This document shows positions 55,133 through 64,000 of a stretch of DNA of 64,000 bases, piece after piece. A program made the position numbers and the translations under genes. The stretch covers positions 62,001 to 126,000 of the forward strand of contig NZ_QKQS01000016.1 of the NCBI RefSeq assembly GCF_003226555.1, written 5' to 3'. The notes beneath the pieces are model-generated. The model was not told where the DNA came from and did no database searches. It worked only from the letters and a program-made list of their open reading frames with translations. Position 1 is the first letter of the stretch. Each line of letters starts with the position of its first letter. This stretch comes from Rhodopseudomonas palustris (GTDB lineage: Bacteria; Pseudomonadota; Alphaproteobacteria; Rhizobiales; Xanthobacteraceae).

Positions 55133-55884
55133 CGCCCGTGCCCTGACGCGGGCCCGACTATCGATCCGTCTTGCGGGCTCGCTCGACCTGATCGACGATA
55201 CGGGGCGGTGCTGCTGCGGCGGTTAAGAGAGCCCCGCGGCCGAGACGTTATTGGTTCGGAGCGTGAACACTTATCAACGAGGATTCATAGAGTGGGTGTC
55301 GAGTCATTAAGCTCGCATTGACCACTCGAGGACGGTGCGCTTCGAAGCGTCAAAGATGCCTGGCGGAACGAGATCAGGATCGCCGCCGGGTGTCAGCATT
55401 TGGGGAACCAGGATTCTCGACACGAGACCCGGTCTAGGATGGCGGCGCGTGGTACCAATCCCACCGTAAGCCTCCCGGCATTCGCCAGTTGACCGGCGCG
55501 GAACATGCTAGGCCAACGCAGGACCCACCGCCGCTACCCCACGCGAAGGGACACGATCTCGGTATTGGATAGGGATGAAGGACCGGCCATTCGGCCATTA
55601 CAAGGCAGACGGCAACTCGCCGAACTGATGCCCGAGGGCCCGTCTGCAACAGAAAAGAACTGTTGCAGCATTGTTGCAGGTTGAAACCCACTTTCGTCGT
55701 ATGATTGTCGAGTAGCGCTTCGCCCGCCAACAGATTTTGCGGAATATAATCAACTGTTTATGGCGGAAGGGGGCGGATTCGAACCCATGTTACCCTTGCG
55801 GGCACGCCGGTTTTCAACCTCATCAGCAGCTTGTAGGATCTGCACTCCTAAAGCCTAGATCGTACTACCCAATTCAAATCGTGC
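55133..55884. other. Gene-poor junction region with remnants
   Basis: About 750 bp without an intact gene, between the adhesin locus and the beta-oxidation cluster. It contains a tRNA-Ser 3' fragment (55761-55817) and a short, protein-like minus-strand reading of unknown origin at 55307-55423 (ending PGIFDASKRTVLEWSMRA). Two copies of TGTTGCAG occur near 55660-55680. It reads as a scar from insertion or deletion events. Confidence 0.55.
55761..55817 (-). pseudogene. 3' fragment of a tRNA-Ser(UGA)-like gene
   Basis: On the minus strand the sequence runs TTGAAAACCGGCG, then a long variable arm GTGCCCGCAAGGGTAAC, then GGTTCGAATCC and CTTCCGCCA with an encoded CCA. It parallels bacterial tRNA-Ser(UGA) from the anticodon loop to the 3' end. 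The 5' half is missing and the T stem has mismatches (ATGGG against CCGCC), so it is not a working tRNA. Such fragments mark the far end of elements integrated into tRNA genes. Confidence 0.7.
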
Positions 55885-57450
55885 TCAATTCACATTGCGG
55901 CTTGTCCCGGTCCAATACGGTTCTCGTAAAACACGCTTCAGAACCTTGCCCGATGCATTCCGCGGAAGTTCTGCGATGAAGTCGACGCTCTTAGGACACT
56001 TGAACCCCGCCAGCCGCGACTGAGCAAAGCCAATGAGATCTTCTTGAGAGAGGGACTGCTCTGGCCGTAACACCACGGCGGCCTTCACCGCTTCGCCCCA
56101 CTTCGGGTCAGGCACGCCGAAGACAGCGACATCCGCGATGGCGGGGTGCCCGAGCAGTGCGCGCTCGACCTCGGCGGGATAGACGTTCTCTCCTCCCGAG
56201 ATGATCATGTCCTTCAGGCGATCCCGAATGTACAGATAGCCGTCCGCGTCGAAATAGCCGACATCGCCGCTATGGTACCAGCCGTTCTCCAATGCCGCGC
56301 TCGTAGCCTCGGGGCGATTCCAATAGCCCGCCATGACCGCGCCGCAGCGGATCTGTATCTCTCCGGATTGTCCTGTCTCTGCCGGCTTGCCACTTGCATC
56401 CACGACTTGAACATCCACGCCTGCTAGTACTCGTCCGCAGGAGCCGAGACGAGCCTCGTTTTGCGGGTCGTGATCCGATGGCAGGAGCGCCGTTCCCACC
56501 GTCGCGGTCTCCGTCATGCCGAACAACTGGAGCAGGACCGGGCCGACACGCTCGATCGCCCGCTGCAGTACGGCTGGCGAGATTGGCGAACCGCCGTAGG
56601 TCAGCGTTCGTAAGCTCGAAAAATCGGCTGTCGAGAAGTCTGGATGATCGAGAACCGGCGCGATGAGGGCCGGCACCAGGCCGAGCCGGGTGACAGGACC
56701 AGGCGCATTCTTGAAGGCCTCCATGATCAAGCTCGGCTGTGCTTCGCGGACGACGATGGCGGTGCCGCCGGCGTGGGGCGTGTTGAGGCCGAATACCACC
56801 CCGCCGGCATGGAAAAGCGGCAACGGCAGGACGCAAATATCATCCTCACGCCAGTGCCCGAGGGGCTCTGTCTGACTCAGCCTGGTCGAGAACAGCAGGT
56901 TGCGGTGGGTAAGCTGCGCGCCCTTCGGAAGACCCGTTGTGCCGGAGGTGTAGAGTTGGAGGACGACGTCGTCATGCGCAACCGGATGCTTTGGATCTGA
57001 ATCGGGTGCGCCCGCGATCCAGTGGAAGAACGAGATAGCGGCCGCGCTCGATTCCTCGATTCCAACGATGGTCTGAAGATCTGGGCATTCACTGCGAAGG
57101 GCGTCGATCAAGGATTCGAATTCAGGGCCGATCAAAACCAGCCTGCAATTTGCGTCGCTGACGATGAAGCAGATTTCGGGAGGGGCTAGTCGCCAATTGA
57201 TCGGAACCAGGACGGCTCCAATCTTGGCGCAGCCGAACAACGCGTGGAAGAACACATCGGAGTTCTTCCCGAGATAGCCGACGCGCGCTCCGGCGGTGAC
57301 GCCCGCGCTTTCGAGCGCGTGAGCGACGCGATTGGAGATCAGGTTCCATTGCGCGTAGGTCGTTCGTCTCGACTGATACTGGAGCGCGATGCGGGAAGGC
57401 GAAGTTGCTGCGTAGTGGCGCGGAATATCCGCCAGTGTTTGAAAGTCCAT
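55885..57450 (-). CDS. Acyl-CoA synthetase (AMP-forming fatty-acid or aryl-CoA ligase)
   Basis: A 521-residue ANL-superfamily enzyme that activates a carboxylic acid with ATP and CoA. Core motifs: LYTSGTTGLPKGAQLTHRN (P-loop), FGMTETATVGT, YHSGDVGYFDADGYL and DRLKDMIISGGENVYPAEVE, with the catalytic lysine in RNASGKVLKR near the end. A GGGGGGA ribosome-binding site precedes the ATG at 57450. Last gene of a minus-strand cluster; it would supply acyl-CoA to the FadJ-type enzyme and thiolase encoded upstream. Acid specificity cannot be assigned. Confidence 0.92.
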   Translation of the reverse strand: MDFQTLADIPRHYAATSPSRIALQYQSRRTTYAQWNLISNRVAHALESAGVTAGARVGYLGKNSDVFFHALFGCAKIGAVLVPINWRLAPPEICFIVSDANCRLVLIGPEFESLIDALRSECPDLQTIVGIEESSAAAISFFHWIAGAPDSDPKHPVAHDDVVLQLYTSGTTGLPKGAQLTHRNLLFSTRLSQTEPLGHWREDDICVLPLPLFHAGGVVFGLNTPHAGGTAIVVREAQPSLIMEAFKNAPGPVTRLGLVPALIAPVLDHPDFSTADFSSLRTLTYGGSPISPAVLQRAIERVGPVLLQLFGMTETATVGTALLPSDHDPQNEARLGSCGRVLAGVDVQVVDASGKPAETGQSGEIQIRCGAVMAGYWNRPEATSAALENGWYHSGDVGYFDADGYLYIRDRLKDMIISGGENVYPAEVERALLGHPAIADVAVFGVPDPKWGEAVKAAVVLRPEQSLSQEDLIGFAQSRLAGFKCPKSVDFIAELPRNASGKVLKRVLREPYWTGTSRNVN

Positions 57451-57507
57451 AGTTCCCCCCGTTTTCTCTTGTGAGTCTGGCTCTTGTTGCGCCAGTTCCC
57501 GAATAGC

Positions 57508-59628
57508 TCAGTGAAACGTTCGGCCACTCGCCGCCATGTCGCGCAACATTTGCGGAACGGCGTAGCGCTCAGGCATATGACCACTGAGGCGATCGCAGAC
57601 TGCAATCATCCGGGGCAGGCCGACGGTGTCGATCTGCCCCAGAACTCCGCCCAGGAAAGACGGGAAGCCCCAACCGAGCAGCGACCCGATATCAGCGTCG
57701 CGAACGCCCACGATTCCCTCGGCGACGCAGCGCGCAGCTTCGAGGGATTGCGAGTACATCAGCCGCTCGCGAACCTCTTCCAGGCTGGGCTGCTTGTTCG
57801 CGATGGGGAAATGATCTGCGAGCCCCGCCCACAGCTTACGGCCGCCCTCTGAGGGATAGTCATAGAAGCCGCGGCCTGTCTTCCTCCCCAGCCGCTGGAG
57901 GCTCTCAACCATCAGCTCCAGAACGGCGTCCTGTGGCTGCGCGCGATACGCGGCTCCTCGATCGAGGCGCGCCTGCTTCATGGCCTTGTGGAGAAGTTCA
58001 GCGGAGACTTCGTCGATCAGGGCGAGCGGTGGCATCGGCATGCCGGCGACGCGGCCGGCGTTCTCGATCAGATTGGGATTCACGCCTTCCGCCAGCATCG
58101 TCATCGCCTCGTACGGATACATGGCGAAGGCCCGGTTTGCGTAGAAGGATGGGCAGTCGTTGACGACGATCGGCGTCTTTCGGATCCGCTTCGCAAAGTC
58201 GAGCGCTTCGGCGATGGTTTCTTCGCTCGTGGCGACTCCACGGATGATTTCCACCAACGGCATCTTTTCAGCCGGCGAGAAGAAGTGCATCCCCACGAAC
58301 CGCGACGGACGCTTCGACACCGAGGCGAGGCCGCTGATGGGAAGTGTCGACGTGTTGGATGCAAAGATCGCGTCGTCGCGCATTTCCGCCTCGGCCCGAC
58401 GTGTCACCTCGGCCTTGATCGCGCGATCTTCGAACACGGCTTCGATCACAAGGTCGCAGTCGGCCAAATCGGCGTAGTTCGTGGTCGGCGTGACGCGCTC
58501 GAGCGCCGCGTCCCGGACCGAGCCGGCGAGACGTCCTCGCGCGACTTGTCCCTCGAGAATGTTGGCGCCGTAGGCCTTGCCCTTCTCGGCCGCGTCTCTG
58601 CTGACGTCGAGCAGCACAACGTCAAGACCTGCCATCGAGGCGACGTGGGCCAGACCCGCTCCCATCATGCCGGCGCCGAGAATTCCGATCTTCTCGAAGG
58701 AGCGCTTCGGCACGGCCTTGGAGCGCCCGGCAAGCCGGTTCGCCTCGTTCATGTCGTTGAAGAGGAGGCGAATCATATTCTTGGTCGACTGCGAAGTTGC
58801 GAGTCGTGCAAATTGGCGTTGCTCGATCCGCAGACCGGTGTCGAGGTCGACCTGACATCCATCGTATATGCAGGCGAGAATCGCCTCCGGTGCTGGAAAG
58901 TTGCCCTGCGTCTTGCTCAGCAGACTTCCGGAAACGGCGAAGAAGATCTGGATGGAAGCCGGGCTCTGCGGCGCACCGCCGGGGAATCGGAAGTCTTTCC
59001 GGTCCCATGGCTTGATAGCGGCCTCTGCCGGGGTCGCAAGGAGCCAGTCGCGGGCACGTGATAGCAGCTCGGCTTGGGGCACGACGGCGTCGACGATCCC
59101 GGCTTCGAGCGCCTTGGCCGGATCCGCCTTTCGACCTTCGAGCAGGTAGGGCAGGGCCTTCTTGATACCGATCATGCGGGGCAGGCGCTGCGTTCCGCCA
59201 GCGGCAGGCAGCAGGCCGAGCGTGACTTCCGGCAAGCCGAGCTGGATAATCGGACTATCCGCCACGATCCGGTGATGGCAGGCGAGACAGATCTCCAGGC
59301 CACCGCCGAGTGCGCTGCCGTTGATGGCGGCAACGAAGGGCTTCTTCGACGTCTCCAACCGGCGCAGGATGCGCGAGATTGGTCCGGAGCAGTCCATCGA
59401 TTCCTGAACGTCCTTAATGCCTCGGATCAGGTCGAGATCCCCGCCGGCGACGAATTCCGGACGCGACGAGGTGATGATGACGCCTTTCACGTTTGGATCG
59501 CCGATCGCTCTCTCGACCGCCTCGGCGAAGGCCGCGATCGAAGCTTTGTTGAGGACGTTCATGGGGCGGTCGGCAACGTTCCAGGTCAGCGTCGCAACAC
59601 CGTCGGCATCGAGTTTGTAGTCAATCAT
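57508..59628 (-). CDS. FadJ/FadB-type enoyl-CoA hydratase / 3-hydroxyacyl-CoA dehydrogenase
   Basis: A 706-residue bifunctional beta-oxidation enzyme. The hydratase domain (about 1-200) has GSALGGGLEICLACH and GLPEVTLGLLPAAGGTQR with the two catalytic glutamates. The dehydrogenase domain (about 300-600) has the Rossmann motif ILGAGMMGAGLAHVA, the catalytic histidine in MHFFSPAEKMPLVEI and NDCPSFYANR. Twelve bases after the thiolase stop, so co-transcribed. Name level (FadJ versus FadB) is not resolved. Works with the thiolase to shorten acyl chains. Confidence 0.92.
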   Translation of the reverse strand: MIDYKLDADGVATLTWNVADRPMNVLNKASIAAFAEAVERAIGDPNVKGVIITSSRPEFVAGGDLDLIRGIKDVQESMDCSGPISRILRRLETSKKPFVAAINGSALGGGLEICLACHHRIVADSPIIQLGLPEVTLGLLPAAGGTQRLPRMIGIKKALPYLLEGRKADPAKALEAGIVDAVVPQAELLSRARDWLLATPAEAAIKPWDRKDFRFPGGAPQSPASIQIFFAVSGSLLSKTQGNFPAPEAILACIYDGCQVDLDTGLRIEQRQFARLATSQSTKNMIRLLFNDMNEANRLAGRSKAVPKRSFEKIGILGAGMMGAGLAHVASMAGLDVVLLDVSRDAAEKGKAYGANILEGQVARGRLAGSVRDAALERVTPTTNYADLADCDLVIEAVFEDRAIKAEVTRRAEAEMRDDAIFASNTSTLPISGLASVSKRPSRFVGMHFFSPAEKMPLVEIIRGVATSEETIAEALDFAKRIRKTPIVVNDCPSFYANRAFAMYPYEAMTMLAEGVNPNLIENAGRVAGMPMPPLALIDEVSAELLHKAMKQARLDRGAAYRAQPQDAVLELMVESLQRLGRKTGRGFYDYPSEGGRKLWAGLADHFPIANKQPSLEEVRERLMYSQSLEAARCVAEGIVGVRDADIGSLLGWGFPSFLGGVLGQIDTVGLPRMIAVCDRLSGHMPERYAVPQMLRDMAASGRTFH

Positions 59629-59640
59629 ATCCGTGGTTCC

Positions 59641-60846
59641 TCAGACGCGTTCGATGATCATCGCGATGCCCATGCCTCCGCCGATGCAGAGTGTGATGAG
59701 GCCGTTGGAAAGGTCGCGCCGCTCGAGCTCGTCCAGGACCGTGCCCAACAGCATGCCGCCGGTGGCGCCAAGCGGATGCCCCATCGCGATCGCGCCGCCA
59801 TTGACGTTCACTTTGTCGGCCGGAATCTCCAGCGCTTGCATGAAGCGGAGGACGACGGCGGCGAACGCTTCGTTGCATTCGAACAAATCGATGTCGCGTA
59901 CCGACATGCCGGCACGTTTCAGCACCGCCTCCGTTGCAGGGATGGGGCCGGTCAGCATGATCGTCGGTTCGCTCCCGACCGTTCCGAACGAGCGGACCCG
60001 TGCGCGCGGCTTCACGCCGAGCCTGTCGGCGGCGGCGCGGCTGCCGATCAAGACCGCCGACGCGCCGTCGACGATGCCCGAAGAGTTTCCGGCGTGGTGC
60101 ACATGCTCGATCGACCCCAGTTCCGGGTAACGTTGCAGGGCCATGCTATCGAAGCCCATCTGCCCACCGAGAACCTGAAACGAGGGTTCTAACGCACCAA
60201 GCGACGCCACACTCGTATCGGCTCGAACGTGTTCGTCCCGATCCAGGATCGTCGTGCCGTTCACGTCGCGCACTGGAATGATCGACCGTGCAAATCGATC
60301 CTCCTCCCATGCGGTCCCCGCGCGGTGCTGGCTTTGAGCCGCGTAGGCATCGACGTCCGACCGCGAAAATCCGTACAGGGTGGCGATCAGATCCGCCGAG
60401 ACGCCCTGCGGAACGATGCGGTTTGGAATGGTGATCTGGGGATCGGTCACCCAGGCGCCGCCACCTGCAAACATCGGTACGCGCGACATGCTTTCGACAC
60501 CGCCGGCGATCATCAGCTCCGCCTGCCCGGCGATAATCATCGCGGACGCGAAATTGCACGCCTCGAGTCCCGATCCGCAGAACCGATTGAGCTGGACCCC
60601 GGGGACCTCGGTGAAGCCGGCCGCGAAGGTGGCGGCCTTGGCGACATCAGAGGCTTGCTCGAGCGACGGCTCACCACAGCCAAGAATGACGTCGGCGATC
60701 TGATCGGGCGAAAAGCCGTTGCGCTCCTTGAGTGCCAACAAGGTCTGCGCGGCCAGTCGCGCGGGGCCAACTTCGTGCAGGGCTCCGTTCGAACGTCCCT
60801 TGCCACGCGGCGTGCGGACCGCATCCAATATGTAAGCTTCGTGCAT
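59641..60846 (-). CDS. Thiolase (acetyl-CoA acyltransferase)
   Basis: A 401-residue thiolase. The nucleophilic cysteine is in NRFCGSGLEACNFAS (about residue 88), the histidine in NGGAIAMGHPLGATG and the second cysteine in ITLCIGGGMG at the C terminus. It cleaves 3-ketoacyl-CoA with CoA. Start ATG at 60846. Immediately upstream lies a decayed enoyl-CoA hydratase gene. Part of the ligase, FadJ and thiolase set; no acyl-CoA dehydrogenase gene is adjacent. Confidence 0.93.
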   Translation of the reverse strand: MHEAYILDAVRTPRGKGRSNGALHEVGPARLAAQTLLALKERNGFSPDQIADVILGCGEPSLEQASDVAKAATFAAGFTEVPGVQLNRFCGSGLEACNFASAMIIAGQAELMIAGGVESMSRVPMFAGGGAWVTDPQITIPNRIVPQGVSADLIATLYGFSRSDVDAYAAQSQHRAGTAWEEDRFARSIIPVRDVNGTTILDRDEHVRADTSVASLGALEPSFQVLGGQMGFDSMALQRYPELGSIEHVHHAGNSSGIVDGASAVLIGSRAAADRLGVKPRARVRSFGTVGSEPTIMLTGPIPATEAVLKRAGMSVRDIDLFECNEAFAAVVLRFMQALEIPADKVNVNGGAIAMGHPLGATGGMLLGTVLDELERRDLSNGLITLCIGGGMGIAMIIERV

Positions 60847-60890
60847 AGGTGAGTGTCCCAGTGAAGACGAATGGGCTGACGCTGTTCGAA

Positions 60891-61123
60891 TTATCGAGCT
60901 CGGCCCTGCTGAAAGGCGCGAATGCCTTCCTTGAGGTCAGTGGTTTCGCGCACGCGGCGCAGCGTGCGGCGCTCATGAGTGAGCGTGCATTGGTTGCCGT
61001 GGATTCATCCAGCGTGGCGTCGAGCCGTTCGACAGCCGCCGCGCGGAAGCTGTCTTTGAGCTGCGAAAGATCGCGTTCGATCCTCGCGACACCGCGATCC
61101 CAAGCTGTATTGGTCCCGGACAT
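60891..61123 (-). pseudogene. Frameshifted C-terminal remnant of an enoyl-CoA hydratase/isomerase
   Basis: The minus strand from an ATG at 61123 reads LSQLKDSFRAAAVERLDATL then NARSLMSAAR. In another frame, from about 60962 to 60891, it reads RRVRETTDLKEGIRAFQQGR followed by AR and a TAA stop. LKEGIRAFQ is the usual C-terminal ending of enoyl-CoA hydratases, so the two parts belong to one gene broken by a frameshift near 60962. The N-terminal catalytic part is absent. It sits between the LuxR regulator and the thiolase. Confidence 0.7.
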
Positions 61124-61225
61124 TCCAGAAAGAGGTGAGCTCTTCATGCGCGCACGGTATCGGCTGGGTCGTGCGCGGAAATCGTCGCAAGCGACGATTT
61201 TCACAGATGCGGTCGCCGTGGCGAC

Positions 61226-64000
61226 TTAGCGGAGCAGGCCGTTCTTGCGGGCGATTGCGATCGCCTCGACGCGGCTGCGCGTTCCGAGCTTCGCGTTGAT
61301 GTTGCGCAGATGGGTTCTGACCGTCGTGTCCGCGACGAACAGCCGGCCGGCCAATTCGCTGTTGGACAGGCCGTCCGCGACGAGGGCAAGCAACTTCAAT
61401 TCCTTGCGCGTTAGCGCAACTGCCGCCGGGACAGATGCAGCACTTGTATCATCCCGACGTTCGGCATCGGTCGGCAGGACGGCCCCGGACTCTCCGACGA
61501 GTTTGTCGAGAAACAGCAGCCTGTCCGCCGAAGGCAGTGCGCCGGTGCCGAGCAGGTCCGGCCGCAGCCGCAGTTCGCGCAACATCTCGCGTAGCAGCGG
61601 GCCTTCGTCCTGGAAGGCGGCCTGATAGCCTTCGGTGGCGGCGAAGTTGACGGCCTTGGACAGAATGCGCATCGCCTTGTTCGGCTGAGAAGCCCGATGG
61701 TGCGCCTGCGCGAGAACGAGCCGAAGCGTGAGCGCCCGTCGTGCGCGTTGCGTCCTTTCTGCTGCGTCCAGCTCCGCGCGCAGGCCGTCGATGCTGGAGG
61801 ATGGTTGGGCTCCATGCACGGCGCAGCGCGCGGCGCCGAGCTTGTAGGTCTCCACCTCGTTGGCTCGCAGCGACAGCCGATTGATTCGATCCCATAATGT
61901 CGGATCCGCGCAGCGCTCGATCTCCTTCTTGGCAAGATCGATGCGACCCTCGACGGTGAGCATTCGTGCCCGTTCCAGCCTGGCACTGGCGACGACACGG
62001 CCGAGTGTTTCCCGATGCCCGGAAAGCTCGAGTTCGGCGAGCAACTGTTGCGCCAGATCCCGGTCGCCGCGACGCCAGGCGATCCGCGCCATGATCGTAT
62101 GAGCGGTGATCAGTTGATCCGGAACCCCGACGGCTCGGATCAGCGGGATGTACACCGTGAGAAGGCGCTCGGCTTGTAAGAGCTGATCGGCCTCGTACAG
62201 TGCTTCGGCGAGCAGCACTCCGGCCAGGGCATTGCCGTTCGTGGCGCCGGATGCGTCGTCGGTCCCGGCGCGAACTGCCAGACGGAGATGGGCGGTTGCC
62301 TTTCTGAGGCGGCCCTGCGTCAGGTCGACAGCTCCTTCGGCTGCCTCTGACAGCGCGAGCATCATTCCGCTTGTGTTGTCCGGCCTCCGGCTGCGCACCA
62401 CATCGGCCAGCTTCAGGGCTTCCTGGTATTCGCCGGCGATCATCGTCAGGTTGGCCAGGGCGACCTCGGCGAATCCGCGGACGAAAGAACCGCGTCCGGG
62501 TACTTCGCGCACCAGGCTCGCGGCGAGGTCCCTTGCCTCGTCCGTCCGATCGAGAAGGACCAGGAAAAGCAGGCGCAGGGCTCGTCGATGTGCATCGAAT
62601 CCTCTGCCCGGTCGGTCTTCCCGATCAAGCCGCTCGAGCAGCGGCGCGGCGGCGCGCGGTCCCCGCCCGAGCAAGACTGCCCAGGCATGAACGACCTGCA
62701 GCATCGGCGAGTCTTCGAGCAAGCCTCGTTCGCGCAGAGGGTCGAGCCATCGGGCGAGCAAACGGACGCGGCCCTGATTGAGTAATGGCTCGGCATGGCG
62801 CGCGAGCAATGGCAGCGCCGCATCGGAATCGCCGGCGGCGAGCCAATGTTCGATGGCCACGACAGGGCGATCCTGTTCGAGGTACCACTTCGCCGCCACG
62901 CGATGGAGCTCGTTCGCCTGTTCGGGATGTCGTTGCTTGAGCTGCGTGCGAAGAAACTCCGCAAACATGCTGTGATAGCGCCACCTGGGACTGTCGCCGT
63001 CGATCGGGACCAGAAACAGATGCTCGCGCTGCAGCATCGCCAGGACGTCCATGCTGTCGGTCGTGCCGCACAGACGGTCGCAGAGACCGGGCGTGAGATC
63101 TGCAACGATGCTGGTCCTCAACAAGAAGGCGCGTATCTTCTCGCTCTGCCGCGAAAAAACGTCTTCCAGCAGGTACTCGACAATGGCCGTATCGGCGCCG
63201 CTGAAGCCTGCGATGAACTGGCTGGGGTCCTGCCGATTTTCCAGCGACACCGATGCCAGCCAGAGTGCGGCAACCCAGCCCTCGGTGCTGTGGTGCAGCC
63301 GCACGACGTCGTCCTGAGACAGATCCAATCGCCGGCGGTTGCGCAGATAGATGGCGGTTTCCTCGATGGTGAAACGAAGATGTGTCGGCTCGATCTCGAC
63401 GAGTTTGCCGTGCGCGCGTAGCCGACCGAGCCCCAGCTCCGGGACGTTGCGCGAGCCGATCACGATGCGGCCGCCCGCCGGGAGGTGACTGATCAGCTCT
63501 CGGACCATCCCCAGGACCGCAGGCCCCTGGACGGTTTCGAAGTCGTCGAGGAATAGTGCAAATGGCGCCCGGTGAGCCGCAATCGCGTCGATGAGCCCGA
63601 GCGCTATCTCGTCGGGGCCAGCCGCGGCGTCGGCACTCGTCGACAGCCCTGGGATCAGCGGCGTCAGAGCAGCCCGCACGACGTATAGGAAGCGGCCGAC
63701 ATCGTTGTCGGCCGAATCCAACGTCAGCCATGCCGTCGGGATGGCGGACGCTTCCAATTTTTGTCGTAGCTCGAGCATCAACGTTGTCTTGCCGAAACCC
63801 GCCGGCGCTCGGAGCAGGACGATACGAGCCGAAGGGGAAGCCAAGACCCTTTGCGACAAGGCGGCGCGCTCGATTGCGTCGCCGGTCAGCAACGGGACCG
63901 CGAGCTTCACGCTCAATGCCGCAGGTTGCAGACGCACGGTCGCGCGATGGCCGTCGGGGAGTGCCTCCCGCGGCGTACGGTCGATCGTGCTATCGGCTGC
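61226..64000 (-). CDS. MalT-like LuxR family ATP-dependent transcriptional regulator (5' end may lie outside window)
   Basis: At least 903 residues from a GTG at 63937; the frame stays open to the window edge, so the true start may be beyond base 64000. The N-terminal STAND ATPase has Walker A APAGFGKTT (about residues 44-52 from the GTG) and Walker B FALFLDDFE. A long helical tetratricopeptide-like middle follows. The C-terminal LuxR helix-turn-helix is LTRKELKLLALVADGLSNSE and TTVRTHLRNINAKLG. Such regulators bind an effector and ATP, then activate neighbouring genes. Same strand as the beta-oxidation genes, making it their probable activator. Confidence 0.88.
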   Translation of the reverse strand, partial: AADSTIDRTPREALPDGHRATVRLQPAALSVKLAVPLLTGDAIERAALSQRVLASPSARIVLLRAPAGFGKTTLMLELRQKLEASAIPTAWLTLDSADNDVGRFLYVVRAALTPLIPGLSTSADAAAGPDEIALGLIDAIAAHRAPFALFLDDFETVQGPAVLGMVRELISHLPAGGRIVIGSRNVPELGLGRLRAHGKLVEIEPTHLRFTIEETAIYLRNRRRLDLSQDDVVRLHHSTEGWVAALWLASVSLENRQDPSQFIAGFSGADTAIVEYLLEDVFSRQSEKIRAFLLRTSIVADLTPGLCDRLCGTTDSMDVLAMLQREHLFLVPIDGDSPRWRYHSMFAEFLRTQLKQRHPEQANELHRVAAKWYLEQDRPVVAIEHWLAAGDSDAALPLLARHAEPLLNQGRVRLLARWLDPLRERGLLEDSPMLQVVHAWAVLLGRGPRAAAPLLERLDREDRPGRGFDAHRRALRLLFLVLLDRTDEARDLAASLVREVPGRGSFVRGFAEVALANLTMIAGEYQEALKLADVVRSRRPDNTSGMMLALSEAAEGAVDLTQGRLRKATAHLRLAVRAGTDDASGATNGNALAGVLLAEALYEADQLLQAERLLTVYIPLIRAVGVPDQLITAHTIMARIAWRRGDRDLAQQLLAELELSGHRETLGRVVASARLERARMLTVEGRIDLAKKEIERCADPTLWDRINRLSLRANEVETYKLGAARCAVHGAQPSSSIDGLRAELDAAERTQRARRALTLRLVLAQAHHRASQPNKAMRILSKAVNFAATEGYQAAFQDEGPLLREMLRELRLRPDLLGTGALPSADRLLFLDKLVGESGAVLPTDAERRDDTSAASVPAAVALTRKELKLLALVADGLSNSELAGRLFVADTTVRTHLRNINAKLGTRSRVEAIAIARKNGLLR

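Overview
The window is about 64 kb of high-GC DNA with dense, partly overlapping genes. The gene families suggest an alphaproteobacterium close to Rhodopseudomonas or Bradyrhizobium: IalB-like protein, many LIV-type ABC transporters, TcuAB, and an alphaproteobacterial-style Zur box. The assignment comes from protein families and base composition read by eye, not from a database search.

Bases 1-1930 hold the end of a CydC-type ABC exporter and a GNAT acetyltransferase. Bases 2011-19557 are a large catabolic region of unknown substrate. A GntR regulator, a 3-hydroxyisobutyrate-dehydrogenase-like enzyme and a fused alpha/beta hydrolase diverge from a complete LIV-type ABC importer (binding protein, two permeases, two ATPases), which is followed by a carboxymuconolactone-decarboxylase-like protein and a convergent aldehyde dehydrogenase. 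A second block follows. It has a small protein plus a hydrolase, which are the unfused paralogue of the first hydrolase. It also has an orphan binding protein, a second HIBADH-like enzyme, an IclR regulator, TcuA/TcuB and a lactonase-like metallohydrolase. The same palindromic core, TGTCAGACA, lies at both control regions, so one GntR regulator may govern both blocks.

Bases 20055-33686 form a second catabolic region: LysR regulator, gabT, gabD, M20 deacylase, ThDP enzyme, peptide-type ABC importer (Dpp/Opp) and a gamma-glutamyltransferase-like enzyme. It looks built to import an acylated or gamma-glutamyl compound, release a gamma-amino acid and feed succinate to the TCA cycle.

Bases 33888-37170 hold a secreted RlpA-SNase fusion protein and a zinc-response locus: zur, a perfect 22-bp Zur-type palindrome, folE and hisI. 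Beside zur lies a deletion scar that joins a cysteinyl-tRNA synthetase fragment to the end of a COG0523/CobW GTPase.

Bases 37354-55132 are a two-partner secretion locus: IalB-like protein, TpsB outer-membrane transporter, a LysR regulator, a 4,404-residue TpsA adhesin and a convergent, overlapping LapG-like periplasmic cysteine protease. The adhesin carries GLUG-like repeats, a five-domain super-repeat of about 1.25 kb, and eleven tandem units of exactly 267 bp. The set resembles the P. aeruginosa CdrA/CdrB/LapG release system.

Bases 55133-55884 carry no intact gene but hold a 3' tRNA-Ser fragment beginning at the anticodon loop, as expected of an integration scar. Bases 55885-64000, all on the minus strand, hold a beta-oxidation cluster (acyl-CoA ligase, FadJ-type enzyme, thiolase, decayed enoyl-CoA hydratase) below a large MalT-like LuxR regulator that runs off the window.
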